Shown piece by piece: positions 30,081 through 39,503 of a stretch of DNA of 64,000 nucleotides. The stretch lies in contig NZ_CP031012.1 in the NCBI RefSeq assembly GCF_009497775.1, positions 3,251,235 to 3,315,234 of the forward strand, read 5' to 3'. The position numbers and the translations under genes are program-made. This DNA comes from Alcaligenes faecalis (GTDB lineage: Bacteria; Pseudomonadota; Gammaproteobacteria; Burkholderiales; Burkholderiaceae_B). The notes under the pieces are model-generated. The model was given only the letters and a program-made list of their open reading frames with translations, was not told the origin of the DNA and did not search any database. The first letter of the stretch is position 1. Each line of letters starts with the position of its first letter.

Positions 30081-30384
30081 GTGCCGTTTGGGCTTTAAAC
30101 CGTGTTGCTTGTTTTCTTGTGGGGCCCGGGTACGGCTTGGCGGGCGAGTCAGGGCTCTTGCCGCCGGCAGAGTGCTGGGGCGGGATGCAAGGGTCGTGCT
30201 GTTTGAGGAGCACGCTTGCGGTTTGTCCGGGGGACAAACCGCGCTCCGAGTTCACGACCCGCCCGCCCCAGCACTCTGACAAGGGCACCCACGCGCAGCG
30301 TGGGCAAGGGCCCCGCCAAGACAAGCCGTACCCGGGCCCCACAAGAAAACTATCCGCCGCCCTCACGCAAAGCCCAAACGGCAC
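30081..30384. repeat. Large nested palindromic element, copy A
   Basis: The element is a set of nested inverted repeats around one centre. The outer arms are 30081-30096 and 30369-30384 (16 bp, starting GTGCCGTTTGGGC). The middle arms are 30111-30139 and 30322-30350 (29 bp perfect). The inner arms are 30168-30184 and 30262-30278 (17 bp), with an additional GGGTCGTG/CACGACCC pair. The central hairpin is CGGTTTGTCC-GGG-GGACAAACCG (30219-30241). A side hairpin CCCACGC-GCA-GCGTGGG lies at 30288-30304. Copy B at 57178 is almost identical in the core and copy C at 56461 is a diverged relative. Function is unknown. Open frames across it are by-products. Confidence 0.96.
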
Positions 30385-30680
30385 GCCCAGAAGAAAGCCC
30401 CCTCAAAAAACAGCGACGTCCTCGGCAACCCTTGAACCCAAAACTCAAAGCCCAAAAAAACAAATACACCGCGTTTAAAAACCAGGACCAAGGGTTTAAA
30501 ACCAACAATATCAATTTGACACCATCTGCTATATTTTTTTGACGCAGGCCAAGGTACCCCCCCCATCAGCCCTGCCCCGACGCAGCAACAATGAACGCCC
30601 CACTCGAATCAAACTGTTTCCTCTACCTCGGGGGCCATTCAGTGCAAACAATATCTCGCGCATTCAACACCTGCTCAACA
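30385..30680. other. Leader region of the autotransporter gene
   Basis: This stretch between palindromic copy A and the autotransporter holds no gene. It becomes A-rich and contains a good -35 (TTGACA, 30516-30521), but no well-spaced -10 box, and a T run at 30533-30540. An in-frame ATG at 30591 would add 30 residues ahead of the signal peptide; I regard it as untranslated. Confidence 0.5.
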
Positions 30681-33600
30681 ATGAAACTAACAAAACTGTA
30701 TGCCGCCCTGGCACTCGCCATTGCCCCACTGTCTGCTCACGCCCTGGAAGACAGAGCCGTCACAGACGCATCGGGACGCACCGTATTTATCGCGCGGTTT
30801 TTTGACATGGGCGATGGCCCATTCGACGAACGCCACAACACGTCCTACTGGAGCTGGCAAGGACATGAAGCCTACAAAAACGAGATCGTTGACGGCATAG
30901 GCTACTGGACTGAAATACTCCAGACCCAAGGTGCCAATCCCCCAACCATCATCAATATCGGCACCATTAATATGCCAGGCAATGCCTACGGTGGCTCACC
31001 CACAGCAAACGACGGCCAAAGCGCATTGACGCAAATGCAGCAGAGCATATTCGGTCTGTCGCCAGCCGAAGGTACGCTACCACTCGGCGGGCATGGTTTT
31101 TTTGGCCTGGGCCAAGACGACTACGCAAGCAACCCAGCATTCACACAAACACCCCTGACTGGTAAAGACAGCGTACTCCTGACGGCTATCCACGAAGTTG
31201 CCCATGGGCTAGGCGTGACCAGCCATGTGATAAACAAAGGCGACAACTATGACATACAGCCGTATTTCACAAGCCAGCTGACCAGTTGGGCGCAACTGCT
31301 AAGGGACGACAACGGCAATCCAGCACAGGCAGACCAGAAGATTCTGTGTAATGGCTGCGACACCTCCTACGATCCTGATGCCTTCGACTTGCGTCAGGAC
31401 AAGGGTTTTCTGATCGGTGCCAACATCGAGCAAGTTCTGGCCGGTGGCCTGCGTGGTGTTCCCGTAAAAATACTGGGAGAGGACGGCAGCATAGATAACA
31501 ACTTCATGAGCCATATCGAGCTTCGAAACAGCGTCATGAGCCACCAGAGATACCGTAACTATTCGGGTTTCATGGAGGCTGAGCTGGCGGCTCTGCAAGA
31601 CCTGGGCTACACCATTGACCGGGCCAACTTCTTCGGACGCTCGATCTACGGCGATGGCCTTGAGCTGGTGAATACACAAGGTTTCTTTGCACGCAATGCC
31701 GAAGGCACGCAATACCTTCCAGGCCAATACAACCAATCCACATTAGGCTTGGGCCTGCATATCTATGGCAGCAATAATCAGGTCCGACAAGCCGCTGACC
31801 TGTTGGCAGCAGGATCAGGCGGTGCAGGCATACGGATCGATGGCGAGAACAACACCCTTGTCATCGACTCAGGTGTCAAAATCTACGCCGATGGTCTGAA
31901 CGGGCAAGGCATTCAATTTGCCTACGGACGTGGGCACACACTGGTTCATCGCGGTGACATCCAAGCGACCGGCTCTCAGGGCGTAGGCCTGCGTTTTGAC
32001 TTTGGCACCAACTCGCTAGGCAACGTGGTCGAGCGACGTGGATCCTACATCCGCAGCATCAAGGGCGTCGATCAGGCCCTGCTCCCCGAACTGAACGGCC
32101 CCCTGGTTCAACAAGCCGACATTAGCGGACGAGTTGCAGGCCAGGAAGCGGCCATCCTGATTTCCGACAATGCCTACGTCGGGCGCATCAACCTGATGCA
32201 AGGCGCCCAGATTGAAGGCGATATCATTTCGCACTATGCAGAGCGCGACAACAACAACCAGCTACGCCTGACCACGCTGTCCTTTGGTCAGGCTGCGGAC
32301 ACAATGGGCCGCAGCATTGATCAGCCCGATGCCACATTCCACCTGAGCTACGCCGGTAACATCACAGGCAAAGACAATCTGACTCTGTCATTTGACGGCG
32401 GCACAACAAAGCTGGATGGCACCTTGCAGGTCCACAGCGCCACCATCCAGGAAGCGGCAACATTGGGCGGGAATGCCAGCTTCGATCTGGCCAGCGGTCA
32501 GGCCCTGATTAACGCTGGCACCCTGACGCCCGGCAACTCCATCGGGGGCATCCAGGTAAATGGCGACTTCCAGCAAACAGCAACAGGCCAACTGGTAGCC
32601 GAGTTTGATGGCAAAGGCGGCCACGACACGCTTGCCGTCAGTGGCAATGCGGACCTGGCTGGCGCGCTGAAGCTGACGCCTTTGGCAGACTGGTATCAAA
32701 ACTCCTGGTCCGTCGACACAGGCTCGTTTGTGGAAGCAGCCAGCTACAACGGCAGCTTTGACGCCACACAGATCACCGCCGTATCGCCCACCTTGCAGTT
32801 TGACGCGGCACCCTTGGGCAACGAACGCTACCGCTTGTCTGCCACCCGAGCCGACAATGCCTACAGCCAGTATGGCCGCAACGACAACCAGCGCGAGGCC
32901 GGCAAGGCTTTGTTCAAACTAGCCGCCGCCGGAACGGCACCCGCACAAGCCCTGTTCCAGACACTCGATTTCTCGGCCACGGACGGCTCACAAATACCCG
33001 CTGCTCTGGACCAGATTTCACCCGCTGGCTATAGCGCTGCCATGGCCGCCTCCCTGATGCATGAGCGTTCGATCATGCAAACCGCCCGCCAAGGCCTGAG
33101 CCAAAGCATGTTGCGGCCCGGCACCGACTGGCAGGGCTACGCTCTGGTATTCGGTTCAAGTGGCGATCAAAACACGCGCGGGTCCATGCTTGGCTACGAT
33201 GCCAACAGCTACGGCCTGATCGTTGGAGCCGGGCGCGCTCTGGAGTCGGCCCCTGACTTGGCCGTAGGAGCCCAGCTTGATGTTTCCGATCTGTCGGTCA
33301 AACCGGATGCCCCTTACTCCGGCAAGAGCAAAGCCACCGCGTTCGGCCTTGCCGCCCATCTGCAATACCGCCCCGGTACACGGGAAGGTCTTTTCGCATT
33401 CAGCGGACTGCGCCTGGGCCTGGAACAAGCCGATATGCGCAGACAGATTGCCATTGGAGACTACCAGGCCACGCACTCGTCTGACTGGACGGGACGCAAT
33501 CTGTCGATTGACGCCGGCACAGGCTACCTTTGGCAACTGAGCCCCTCGTTTTCGGTAGGCCCTTTTGCCAGCATGAATTACGCCTTGGTATCCCGCCCAT

Positions 33601-33983
33601 CAGTCGACGAATCGGGCAACGACGCCACGCGTCTTCACCTGGACAGCAAACGCGTAGATGCCTTGCGCTCCAGCCTGGGGATGACGGCCGAATGGAATCG
33701 CGACCTGGCTGATGGCAGCAAGCTGGCCGTGAACCTGGACCTTGGCTGGAATCACGAATGGCTGGATCGCGACCTGACTCAAACAGCCCGTTTCGCCATT
33801 GCGTCCACGGATACGGCGTTCAATACCCGCAATAGCGTGCTCCCCCGCGACACCATGAGCGTTCGAACCGGCCTGACCTGGCAACGCAGTGAGCGTCTGT
33901 CGATTGGCACCGGCATCAGTTCACAGTTCGGAGGCGGATATTCGTCGCTGCAAGGACAGGTGAATCTGCGCTGGGCGTTTTAA
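30681..33983 (+). CDS. Autotransporter with N-terminal HExxH protease-like domain
   Basis: This 1100-residue protein is a type V secreted protein. A signal peptide (MKLTKLYAALALAIAPLSAH, then A-LEDRAV) precedes a domain of about 300 residues with a zinc-protease motif HEVAHGLG at 171-178. It is followed by SVMSHQRYRNYSGFMEAEL and ALQDLGY, a pattern seen after the active site in M10-like proteases. A repetitive beta-helix passenger follows (about 300-790; SGVKIYADGLNGQGIQF, DGTLQVHSATIQ). A C-terminal autotransporter barrel (about 815-1100) ends in LRWAF, the expected terminal Phe. Whether the zinc domain is active is inferred only. The gene stands alone beside palindromic copy A. Confidence 0.9.
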   Translation: MKLTKLYAALALAIAPLSAHALEDRAVTDASGRTVFIARFFDMGDGPFDERHNTSYWSWQGHEAYKNEIVDGIGYWTEILQTQGANPPTIINIGTINMPGNAYGGSPTANDGQSALTQMQQSIFGLSPAEGTLPLGGHGFFGLGQDDYASNPAFTQTPLTGKDSVLLTAIHEVAHGLGVTSHVINKGDNYDIQPYFTSQLTSWAQLLRDDNGNPAQADQKILCNGCDTSYDPDAFDLRQDKGFLIGANIEQVLAGGLRGVPVKILGEDGSIDNNFMSHIELRNSVMSHQRYRNYSGFMEAELAALQDLGYTIDRANFFGRSIYGDGLELVNTQGFFARNAEGTQYLPGQYNQSTLGLGLHIYGSNNQVRQAADLLAAGSGGAGIRIDGENNTLVIDSGVKIYADGLNGQGIQFAYGRGHTLVHRGDIQATGSQGVGLRFDFGTNSLGNVVERRGSYIRSIKGVDQALLPELNGPLVQQADISGRVAGQEAAILISDNAYVGRINLMQGAQIEGDIISHYAERDNNNQLRLTTLSFGQAADTMGRSIDQPDATFHLSYAGNITGKDNLTLSFDGGTTKLDGTLQVHSATIQEAATLGGNASFDLASGQALINAGTLTPGNSIGGIQVNGDFQQTATGQLVAEFDGKGGHDTLAVSGNADLAGALKLTPLADWYQNSWSVDTGSFVEAASYNGSFDATQITAVSPTLQFDAAPLGNERYRLSATRADNAYSQYGRNDNQREAGKALFKLAAAGTAPAQALFQTLDFSATDGSQIPAALDQISPAGYSAAMAASLMHERSIMQTARQGLSQSMLRPGTDWQGYALVFGSSGDQNTRGSMLGYDANSYGLIVGAGRALESAPDLAVGAQLDVSDLSVKPDAPYSGKSKATAFGLAAHLQYRPGTREGLFAFSGLRLGLEQADMRRQIAIGDYQATHSSDWTGRNLSIDAGTGYLWQLSPSFSVGPFASMNYALVSRPSVDESGNDATRLHLDSKRVDALRSSLGMTAEWNRDLADGSKLAVNLDLGWNHEWLDRDLTQTARFAIASTDTAFNTRNSVLPRDTMSVRTGLTWQRSERLSIGTGISSQFGGGYSSLQGQVNLRWAF

Positions 33984-34021
33984 CAGTCCACGCCCTCACA
34001 CGGACCTGAACAGAAACTATA

Positions 34022-34054
34022 AAAAAGCCCCCGAGAGTCGTTCGACTCTCAGGG
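34022..34054 (-). terminator. Terminator of the leftward nic operon
   Basis: CCCCCGAGAGTCG and CGACTCTCAGGGG form a 13-bp stem with one mismatch and a TT loop. Read leftward it is followed by a T run (the A run at 34021-34026), so it ends transcripts of nicF and its upstream genes. It could also slow transcripts from the autotransporter gene. Confidence 0.85.
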
Positions 34055-34216
34055 GCACAGGTCCGATAGCCTGCCCCCAAGCGGCAGACCACCGATACTC
34101 AATCACCAATCTGTAGAAACAGACCAGTTAAAAGACGACACAGGCTCCGTCAATCAAACTGCTAAAAAATGACGAAGCACATCGTTCTTCTCAAAGACTC
34201 AAAAGCTTGAATAGCT

Positions 34217-34840
34217 TTAAAGACCAATCAACTTCATCGCCTCTTCACGCGTTGCCACGGTGGCGTACTTCTGACGCATGTCGAACAGGTTAGCCTCGTG
34301 CGGGCCAATCGCACGGTCACCCACGCAGTCAGAGACGACCAAGGGACGAAAGCCCAGTTGCATCGCATCAACCACGCTGGAACGCACGCAACCGCTAGTG
34401 ACGGCACCGGCGACCAGCAGTGTTTGCACACCACGTTGAGTCAGCCACGCGGCCAAGGGTGTACCAAAGAAAGCCGACGGCACATTCTTGCGAACAATGA
34501 ACTCACCGGGTGCAGGAGCCAGCTCCGGCACGATGTGGCTGTTGTGCGCGTCTTCAGTCAGACCCAACATGCCGGGGACTTTGATGCTGAAGATGTTGTT
34601 ATCAGCACCATCGTCCGCATACACGATGCGAGTGTGAGCCACCGGCCAGCCCTGTTCACGCGCCGTTGCCAGCAACTTCTGCGTGTTCTCGATCGCCTCG
34701 GGAATATTGCCACCGCCAAACACCGCCGGATCAGCAAAACCATTCACCAGATCAATAATCAACAAGCCATACGGAGCTTTAGGCTCCAACGTCGACCCAA
34801 ACCCTTGTTGAGCGTAAACCGCCCCTTCATTCGTACTCAC
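34217..34840 (-). CDS. nicF: Maleamate amidohydrolase (NicF-like)
   Basis: This 207-residue isochorismatase-fold cysteine hydrolase is predicted to convert maleamate to maleate and ammonia, the last hydrolytic step of the nicotinate lower pathway. The catalytic triad is visible: Asp in LLIIDLVNGF, Lys in VRKNVPSAFFGTPL, and Cys in VAGAVTSGCVRSSVVD. Length agrees with characterised NicF. The GTG at 34840 is chosen because GGAGG lies six bases upstream; it overlaps the nicX stop by 14 bases. Assignment rests on the family plus the nicX and nicD neighbours. Confidence 0.88.
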   Translation of the reverse strand: MSTNEGAVYAQQGFGSTLEPKAPYGLLIIDLVNGFADPAVFGGGNIPEAIENTQKLLATAREQGWPVAHTRIVYADDGADNNIFSIKVPGMLGLTEDAHNSHIVPELAPAPGEFIVRKNVPSAFFGTPLAAWLTQRGVQTLLVAGAVTSGCVRSSVVDAMQLGFRPLVVSDCVGDRAIGPHEANLFDMRQKYATVATREEAMKLIGL

Positions 34841-35879
34841 CAACGCCTCCATCCAGTACTTTGCCGTCACGCACTACGGCGCGGCCATCCAGGCTGACCG
34901 TGCAATTGCGCAAAGGAATATCAATGTGGCATGCCGTTGTACGCTTGCCGCCAGCTTCATTGTTCGGGCCCAGGGAGAACAGGAAGTTACCCTCGAAGGC
35001 ACGAGCATCCATACCAATCGTGTTTTCACGCGAGTACAGACCCAAAGTGGACCAGTGAGCGCGTGGCTGCAAACCCCAGCCAATGTGGGAAATTGCATAA
35101 CCTTCAGGATCGTTGAAGGTCTTCATGTATTCGTCCAGCAGCTCGGCTTCGATACCACCTTCAATCTTGGTGGCGTAGCCGTTTTCCACGGTCAAAATGA
35201 TCTGCTCAGTCGAGTATTTCTTCTGCGGCAACAGGATGTCGCCCTTGTCGATCACGATGGTGCCGTTAGTGCCCAACTCGTTCGGCCAGGTCAGCACAAA
35301 ACCGCTAGGCCAGTGGTCCCAACGACCGGGCTCATCCACAAAGCCGTATTCACGAATCGCGGGGAATTCACCCAGCGGGCACCGCAGACTGGTGCCGGCA
35401 GGAGAGGTAATGCTCATTTCCTTGGCAGCCTTGATCAAAGCGGCGGCTGCGGTCACACGCGCACGATCTGCTTCGGTTGGTACCGTGCGAACCAGAATTT
35501 CGGGTGGCTCCACGGCCAACAGAATCTTGGTACCCGACTTCAGAATGTCGATCTGCTCGGGCGAGAACAACAAGGTCATCAGGTCCAGAACCAGATCGCT
35601 GGCCTTCAAAGCCGCAATCGCCGCTTCGTTACCCGTCAGCGGGGTCGTACCCAAGTACGCCAGCGAGTCACGGCTCAAGGCTTTTTCCGCGTTGACCGGC
35701 AACAAGTCCAGGCGATTCACAATCGCCCCCATGGACTGAGCGGCAATCTGCGCGCACTGCATGGTCTGCGGGTGAGTGGTCGAGCTGGTCAGCAAGGTCA
35801 CGGTTTGACCCGCTTCCAGCTTGGACAGGCGCAGCACTTCTTGCCATGCCTCGATAAGTTGATAATCACTAACTGCCAT
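34827..35879 (-). CDS. nicX: 2,5-dihydroxypyridine 5,6-dioxygenase (NicX-like)
   Basis: This 350-residue Fe(II) dioxygenase opens 2,5-dihydroxypyridine to N-formylmaleamate. It has the peptidase-M29-like fold. From my recollection of Pseudomonas putida NicX, the iron ligands are His265, His318 and Asp320. In this protein, counting from the ATG at 35879, His265 lies in SHIGWGLQPRAHW, and His318 and Asp320 lie in CHIDIPLRN. Length is also the same. FVDEPGRWDHWPSGF is a conserved substrate-side segment. AAGGAGA precedes the start. It is coupled to nicF downstream. Confidence 0.93.
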   Translation of the reverse strand: MAVSDYQLIEAWQEVLRLSKLEAGQTVTLLTSSTTHPQTMQCAQIAAQSMGAIVNRLDLLPVNAEKALSRDSLAYLGTTPLTGNEAAIAALKASDLVLDLMTLLFSPEQIDILKSGTKILLAVEPPEILVRTVPTEADRARVTAAAALIKAAKEMSITSPAGTSLRCPLGEFPAIREYGFVDEPGRWDHWPSGFVLTWPNELGTNGTIVIDKGDILLPQKKYSTEQIILTVENGYATKIEGGIEAELLDEYMKTFNDPEGYAISHIGWGLQPRAHWSTLGLYSRENTIGMDARAFEGNFLFSLGPNNEAGGKRTTACHIDIPLRNCTVSLDGRAVVRDGKVLDGGVGEYE

Positions 35880-35960
35880 CTTGTCTCTCCTTGTGAAAGG
35901 CTCCGACACTGACGCGGAACCTCTGCATCACGACGGGCCGCCCATGCGGCCCTTTCAACA

Positions 35961-36785
35961 TCACACCAAGCGCTGGCCCAGGAAATCACCGAAGGCCTCG
36001 TAAAAGCCTGCTTCGTTATCCCAAGGAATCATGTGACCCGCATTGGGCACACGAACGTGCTGCACGCCAGCGGCCAGTTGCTGAATCTCGGCTACATCTT
36101 CATCGCGCACCACGTCGCCACGCTCGGCGGTCATCAGCAAGGCAGGCACTTTCAGATGCGGGAAATCGACGTGAATATCGTCGGTGTGGAAACCTTCGAA
36201 GCTGGCCAGAATCGCAGGCTCGTGGCAGGTATGCAGCCACTGAGCACGCAATTGCAACTGCTCTTCGGTCCAGGTCGGGCAGAAAGCACGCATGTCTTCA
36301 GCGGTACAACCCTTGCGAGCCATCGCCATGGAATCCACGTACCAGGGCAATTTGGAAGGATAGGCACGACGATCAGGACCGGAGACCGGAGGATCAACCA
36401 TCACCAGACGGTTCAGGCCTTCGCTGTTCTTGTGAGCCGCACGCAAACCAATGCGCGCACCCATGGAGTGGCCGACCACGATGTAGTCTTTCAGGCCCAA
36501 GGCTTGAGCCAAGGCGATCAAGTCATCCGCCTGCGCATCCAGGCTGTAATCCATGCCCTCGGCAGCTTCGCTCAAACCACGACCACGCACGTCCTGAATG
36601 TAGGTGTCGAAGTGCTTGCCGAACTGCTCGCCCACAAAACCCCAGGTCACCGCCGGGCTGGTAATGCCGGGAACGATGATGACCGCAGGGCGCTGATCGC
36701 GACCCTCGCTGGAACCGCCGTAGCGCAAGTAATGCTGACGAATGCCATTGGCGTGAACATGGCCGCCGTAAAGAAAGGTACTCAT
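35961..36785 (-). CDS. nicD: N-formylmaleamate deformylase (NicD-like)
   Basis: This 274-residue alpha/beta hydrolase is predicted to remove formate from N-formylmaleamate to give maleamate. The start STFLYGGHVHANGIRQHYLRYGG, the GITSPAVTWGFV loop, nucleophile GHSMGARIGLRA, the PPVSGPDRRAYPSKLPWYVDS cap segment and the C-terminal NAGHMIPWDNEAG (catalytic His) closely follow the NicD family. It lies 81 bp upstream of nicX and 60 bp downstream of the molybdopterin subunit gene on the same strand. Confidence 0.92.
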   Translation of the reverse strand: MSTFLYGGHVHANGIRQHYLRYGGSSEGRDQRPAVIIVPGITSPAVTWGFVGEQFGKHFDTYIQDVRGRGLSEAAEGMDYSLDAQADDLIALAQALGLKDYIVVGHSMGARIGLRAAHKNSEGLNRLVMVDPPVSGPDRRAYPSKLPWYVDSMAMARKGCTAEDMRAFCPTWTEEQLQLRAQWLHTCHEPAILASFEGFHTDDIHVDFPHLKVPALLMTAERGDVVRDEDVAEIQQLAAGVQHVRVPNAGHMIPWDNEAGFYEAFGDFLGQRLV

Positions 36786-36845
36786 TAATCTGTCCTTGGA
36801 TTGAAACCGTCAGGCCGGGGCCCGACCTATGAAAATTGCTGCTGC

Positions 36846-39104
36846 CTACGCCATCTGGGGTGTAGCAGCCAGCGCGGCCCGGACCACATCCGGTGTAAAA
36901 GGCACCTGCCGAAAACGTCGGCCAGTTGCATCAAACAAAGCATTGGCAATGGCCGAGGCACAGGGCACAGAGGCGGACTCACCCGACCCCATAGGCGGCT
37001 CGGACTGCCTGTCCATCAAAATCACCTCAATGGGCGGGATACGCGGAAAATCCACAATCGGATACGCACCCCACTCCGCACTGACCACACCCTGTGCGTT
37101 AAAGCGCACCTGCTCATACAAAGTGCGGCTCAAGGACTGAATCACATTGCCGTGAATCTGGTGGCGCACACCAGCCGGGTTCACCATCTGCCCGGTGTCC
37201 TGGCCCACATAAATCTTCTGAACTTCAATCACGCCTGTTTCCACATGGACTCGCAGGTCCAGCACCCAGGCTGACCATGCAGCCCCGAAACCGGGAAACT
37301 TGCTATGTATATAGCGGGCGTACGACAGGCCACGACCGTAGAGATAGCCTTGCTCGTCCGGCTCCCCGCGAGACCCTCGATGCCCAATCTGCCATTGCCC
37401 CTTACCCGCCACCGCCTGTAGCAGTTCCTGCGCGCGCACATCCTGATCCAGATAACGCAGGCGATAGATCAAGGGGTCCACACCGGCTTCCACTGCCAGC
37501 TCGTCCAGAAAGCAATCATGCGCAAAAGAATTGGGCATGGCCGATACGCCGCGCAGCCAGGAAGCACGCACAATCGCGGGCATGTCCTGACACACAATGC
37601 GCTGCTTGGGATAGCTGTAAGGCGGTACTGCCGTGCGATCCCCCATTTCCAATTGACGGGGGGCCGCCGACTCCCGCCCCGTCAACAAGAGCGCCAGATT
37701 CGGCGCATCGTTGGAGGGGTAATGGGTCACAAAATCGTAATGACGCAGCTGTCCTTCGGCATCAATGGAGCCTTCCACATCCATCAACTGAGCAGCGCCT
37801 TTAGGCTCCCAGCCGTGTTCTTGCTCACGCGTCAGTTGCACGCGCACCGGCGCACCGACGGCTCGTGACAAGAGCAAGGCGTCCGCACATACATCGTCAG
37901 CGCAATTACGGCCATAGCAACCGGCCGCTTCATGACGAATGATCTCCAGACCGGCTTCGTCCTCGTCCAGCAACTGACTCAAGTGAACACGCAACATATG
38001 CGGATTCTGCGAGCCTGACCAGATTCGACTATGGCCGGGCTGGTAATCCGCCACAGCGCAAGACGGGCCAATGGAGGCATGCAGCTGAAAAGGCCAGACA
38101 TAAGTACGCTTCAAGCGTTTGCCTTCTGGCGGCAGCTCGTCAAAATCCGGGCCTTTATCGGCCAGCAAACGCTCCGTCATGGGCTGACGACGAATCAACT
38201 GCTCCAGATTGTTCATGTCCTCCAAAGGAGGAATCGCTTTCCAGCGCACTTTCAATTCACGGGCGGCGCGCATGGCGTGTTCTTCACGACGCGCGACCAC
38301 ACCAATAAAGTCGCCAATCACCACGACACGCACATCGTCGGCAATATGGCGGATGGACTCCTCGTCCACGGATTCCAGGCTGCGACCGATAAAGTCACCG
38401 CTATCGCGCCCTATATAAGGAGGGCGCACAACACGGCCATGCAACATGCCGGGCACGCGCACATCGTGTACATACACCCACTGCCCCGCGACCTTGCCCG
38501 GAATATCGACACGCGCCTGGGCTGTCCCTACAATGCGCAATTGCTCGGCCGGTTTGGTGGGGGTTTCCTTATCCAGATAGGCCCGCAGTTCCAGACCTTC
38601 CAGCAATTGCCAGTACGTCAGGCTGCGCCCGTCCGGGGCAATGACAGTGCCGTCTTCCACGCGTAATTGATCGGCAGGCACCGTCCAGCGCTCTGCAGCT
38701 TGTGCCAGCAGCAGTTGACGCGCCTGAGCCGCCGCCTTGCGCAGCGGTACTGCATGGATCTGAATGGACGCACTGGCGATGGTAGGACCTTGATTGGGCA
38801 CAGCATCGGTATGGCCCAGCACCATTTGCACGCGCGCCATGGGCACATCCAGCTCGTCGGCCACAATCTGACTGAGCGCAGTTTGAATGCCGGTACCCAG
38901 ATCCACGTGTCCATTAAAAGCGCGCACCCAGCCCTGCTCGGACACCGCGACAAAGACATCGTCGTGCGCCTGCAAGTACTCGGACACCACGCCGGGCTGA
39001 CCGGGCGAAGGCTTGGGAGGCCGTGCCGGTGCCGCTAAAATCAGCAAGGTGCCGGGCGCCCTGAGCAAGTCTTGCTGCTGGTGGCGCGGCGCATCGTAAG
39101 ACAT
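36846..39104 (-). CDS. Molybdopterin-binding subunit of a nicotinate-type dehydrogenase
   Basis: This 752-residue protein is a xanthine-oxidase-family molybdenum subunit of the IorB/NicB group, expected to hydroxylate a pyridine carboxylate, probably nicotinate to 6-hydroxynicotinate. Order of features: cofactor segment NGHVDLGTGIQTALSQIVADEL, the a/b hammerhead domain from GRVVRPPYIGRD, DTGQMVNPAGVRHQIHGNVIQSL, and the catalytic Glu of MGSGESASVP near residue 715. There is no cytochrome domain on this chain, unlike single-chain P. putida NicB. The ATG at 39104 has AGGAGA five bases upstream. It heads the leftward nicD-nicX-nicF genes. Picolinate or another pyridine acid is an alternative substrate. 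Confidence 0.88.
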   Translation of the reverse strand: MSYDAPRHQQQDLLRAPGTLLILAAPARPPKPSPGQPGVVSEYLQAHDDVFVAVSEQGWVRAFNGHVDLGTGIQTALSQIVADELDVPMARVQMVLGHTDAVPNQGPTIASASIQIHAVPLRKAAAQARQLLLAQAAERWTVPADQLRVEDGTVIAPDGRSLTYWQLLEGLELRAYLDKETPTKPAEQLRIVGTAQARVDIPGKVAGQWVYVHDVRVPGMLHGRVVRPPYIGRDSGDFIGRSLESVDEESIRHIADDVRVVVIGDFIGVVARREEHAMRAARELKVRWKAIPPLEDMNNLEQLIRRQPMTERLLADKGPDFDELPPEGKRLKRTYVWPFQLHASIGPSCAVADYQPGHSRIWSGSQNPHMLRVHLSQLLDEDEAGLEIIRHEAAGCYGRNCADDVCADALLLSRAVGAPVRVQLTREQEHGWEPKGAAQLMDVEGSIDAEGQLRHYDFVTHYPSNDAPNLALLLTGRESAAPRQLEMGDRTAVPPYSYPKQRIVCQDMPAIVRASWLRGVSAMPNSFAHDCFLDELAVEAGVDPLIYRLRYLDQDVRAQELLQAVAGKGQWQIGHRGSRGEPDEQGYLYGRGLSYARYIHSKFPGFGAAWSAWVLDLRVHVETGVIEVQKIYVGQDTGQMVNPAGVRHQIHGNVIQSLSRTLYEQVRFNAQGVVSAEWGAYPIVDFPRIPPIEVILMDRQSEPPMGSGESASVPCASAIANALFDATGRRFRQVPFTPDVVRAALAATPQMA

Positions 39105-39503
39105 CACACTCTCCTGGCTGGGCTTTATATAAGGGGCTGGAAACCGGCTTCAGGGATTCATCCCTGAAAACTTGCCTGAAGCGCACCTTGGCAAAACATC
39201 GATTACTAGCGTACACACCCTAATAAAATCAAATGCAGTGCGCTGAAACCCATTTATCGCAACTACTATAAAGAGAAAATCAAGGGCTTAATAATCAGTG
39301 TAAACCCTATACTAAATAAGATTAGACCGAATTTCGAACGTCTCCCCAAGAGAGCTTTGATTGATGCCTCAAGGGAGTAGTAGAATCTATTTACTCTATA
39401 AATTAAAGTGTATACACTTAATTTAAGCATATCAATACCGAGCTGATAAAAGCACCGCACACGCTGTTCGACAATAAGGTGCGATCTCCCAAAGGTGAAA
39501 CCC
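39105..39503. promoter_or_regulatory. Divergent promoter region of the nic cluster with palindromic operator
   Basis: This 399-bp AT-rich gap separates the two oppositely transcribed dehydrogenase units. It contains a perfect 14-bp palindrome AAGTGTATACACTT at 39406-39419, about 85 bp ahead of the [2Fe-2S] subunit gene, and a partial GCGTACACACC at 39210-39220 nearer the other gene. The GTGTA-TACAC core is of the type bound by HutC-like GntR regulators. No open frame of interest is present and no local regulator gene is seen. Confidence 0.75.

Noticed and set aside
30119..30478. Frames across palindrome A whose translation recurs across palindrome B
   Set aside because: The conservation follows from the repeat itself. 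Frames on both strands are equally conserved, as expected for a palindrome.
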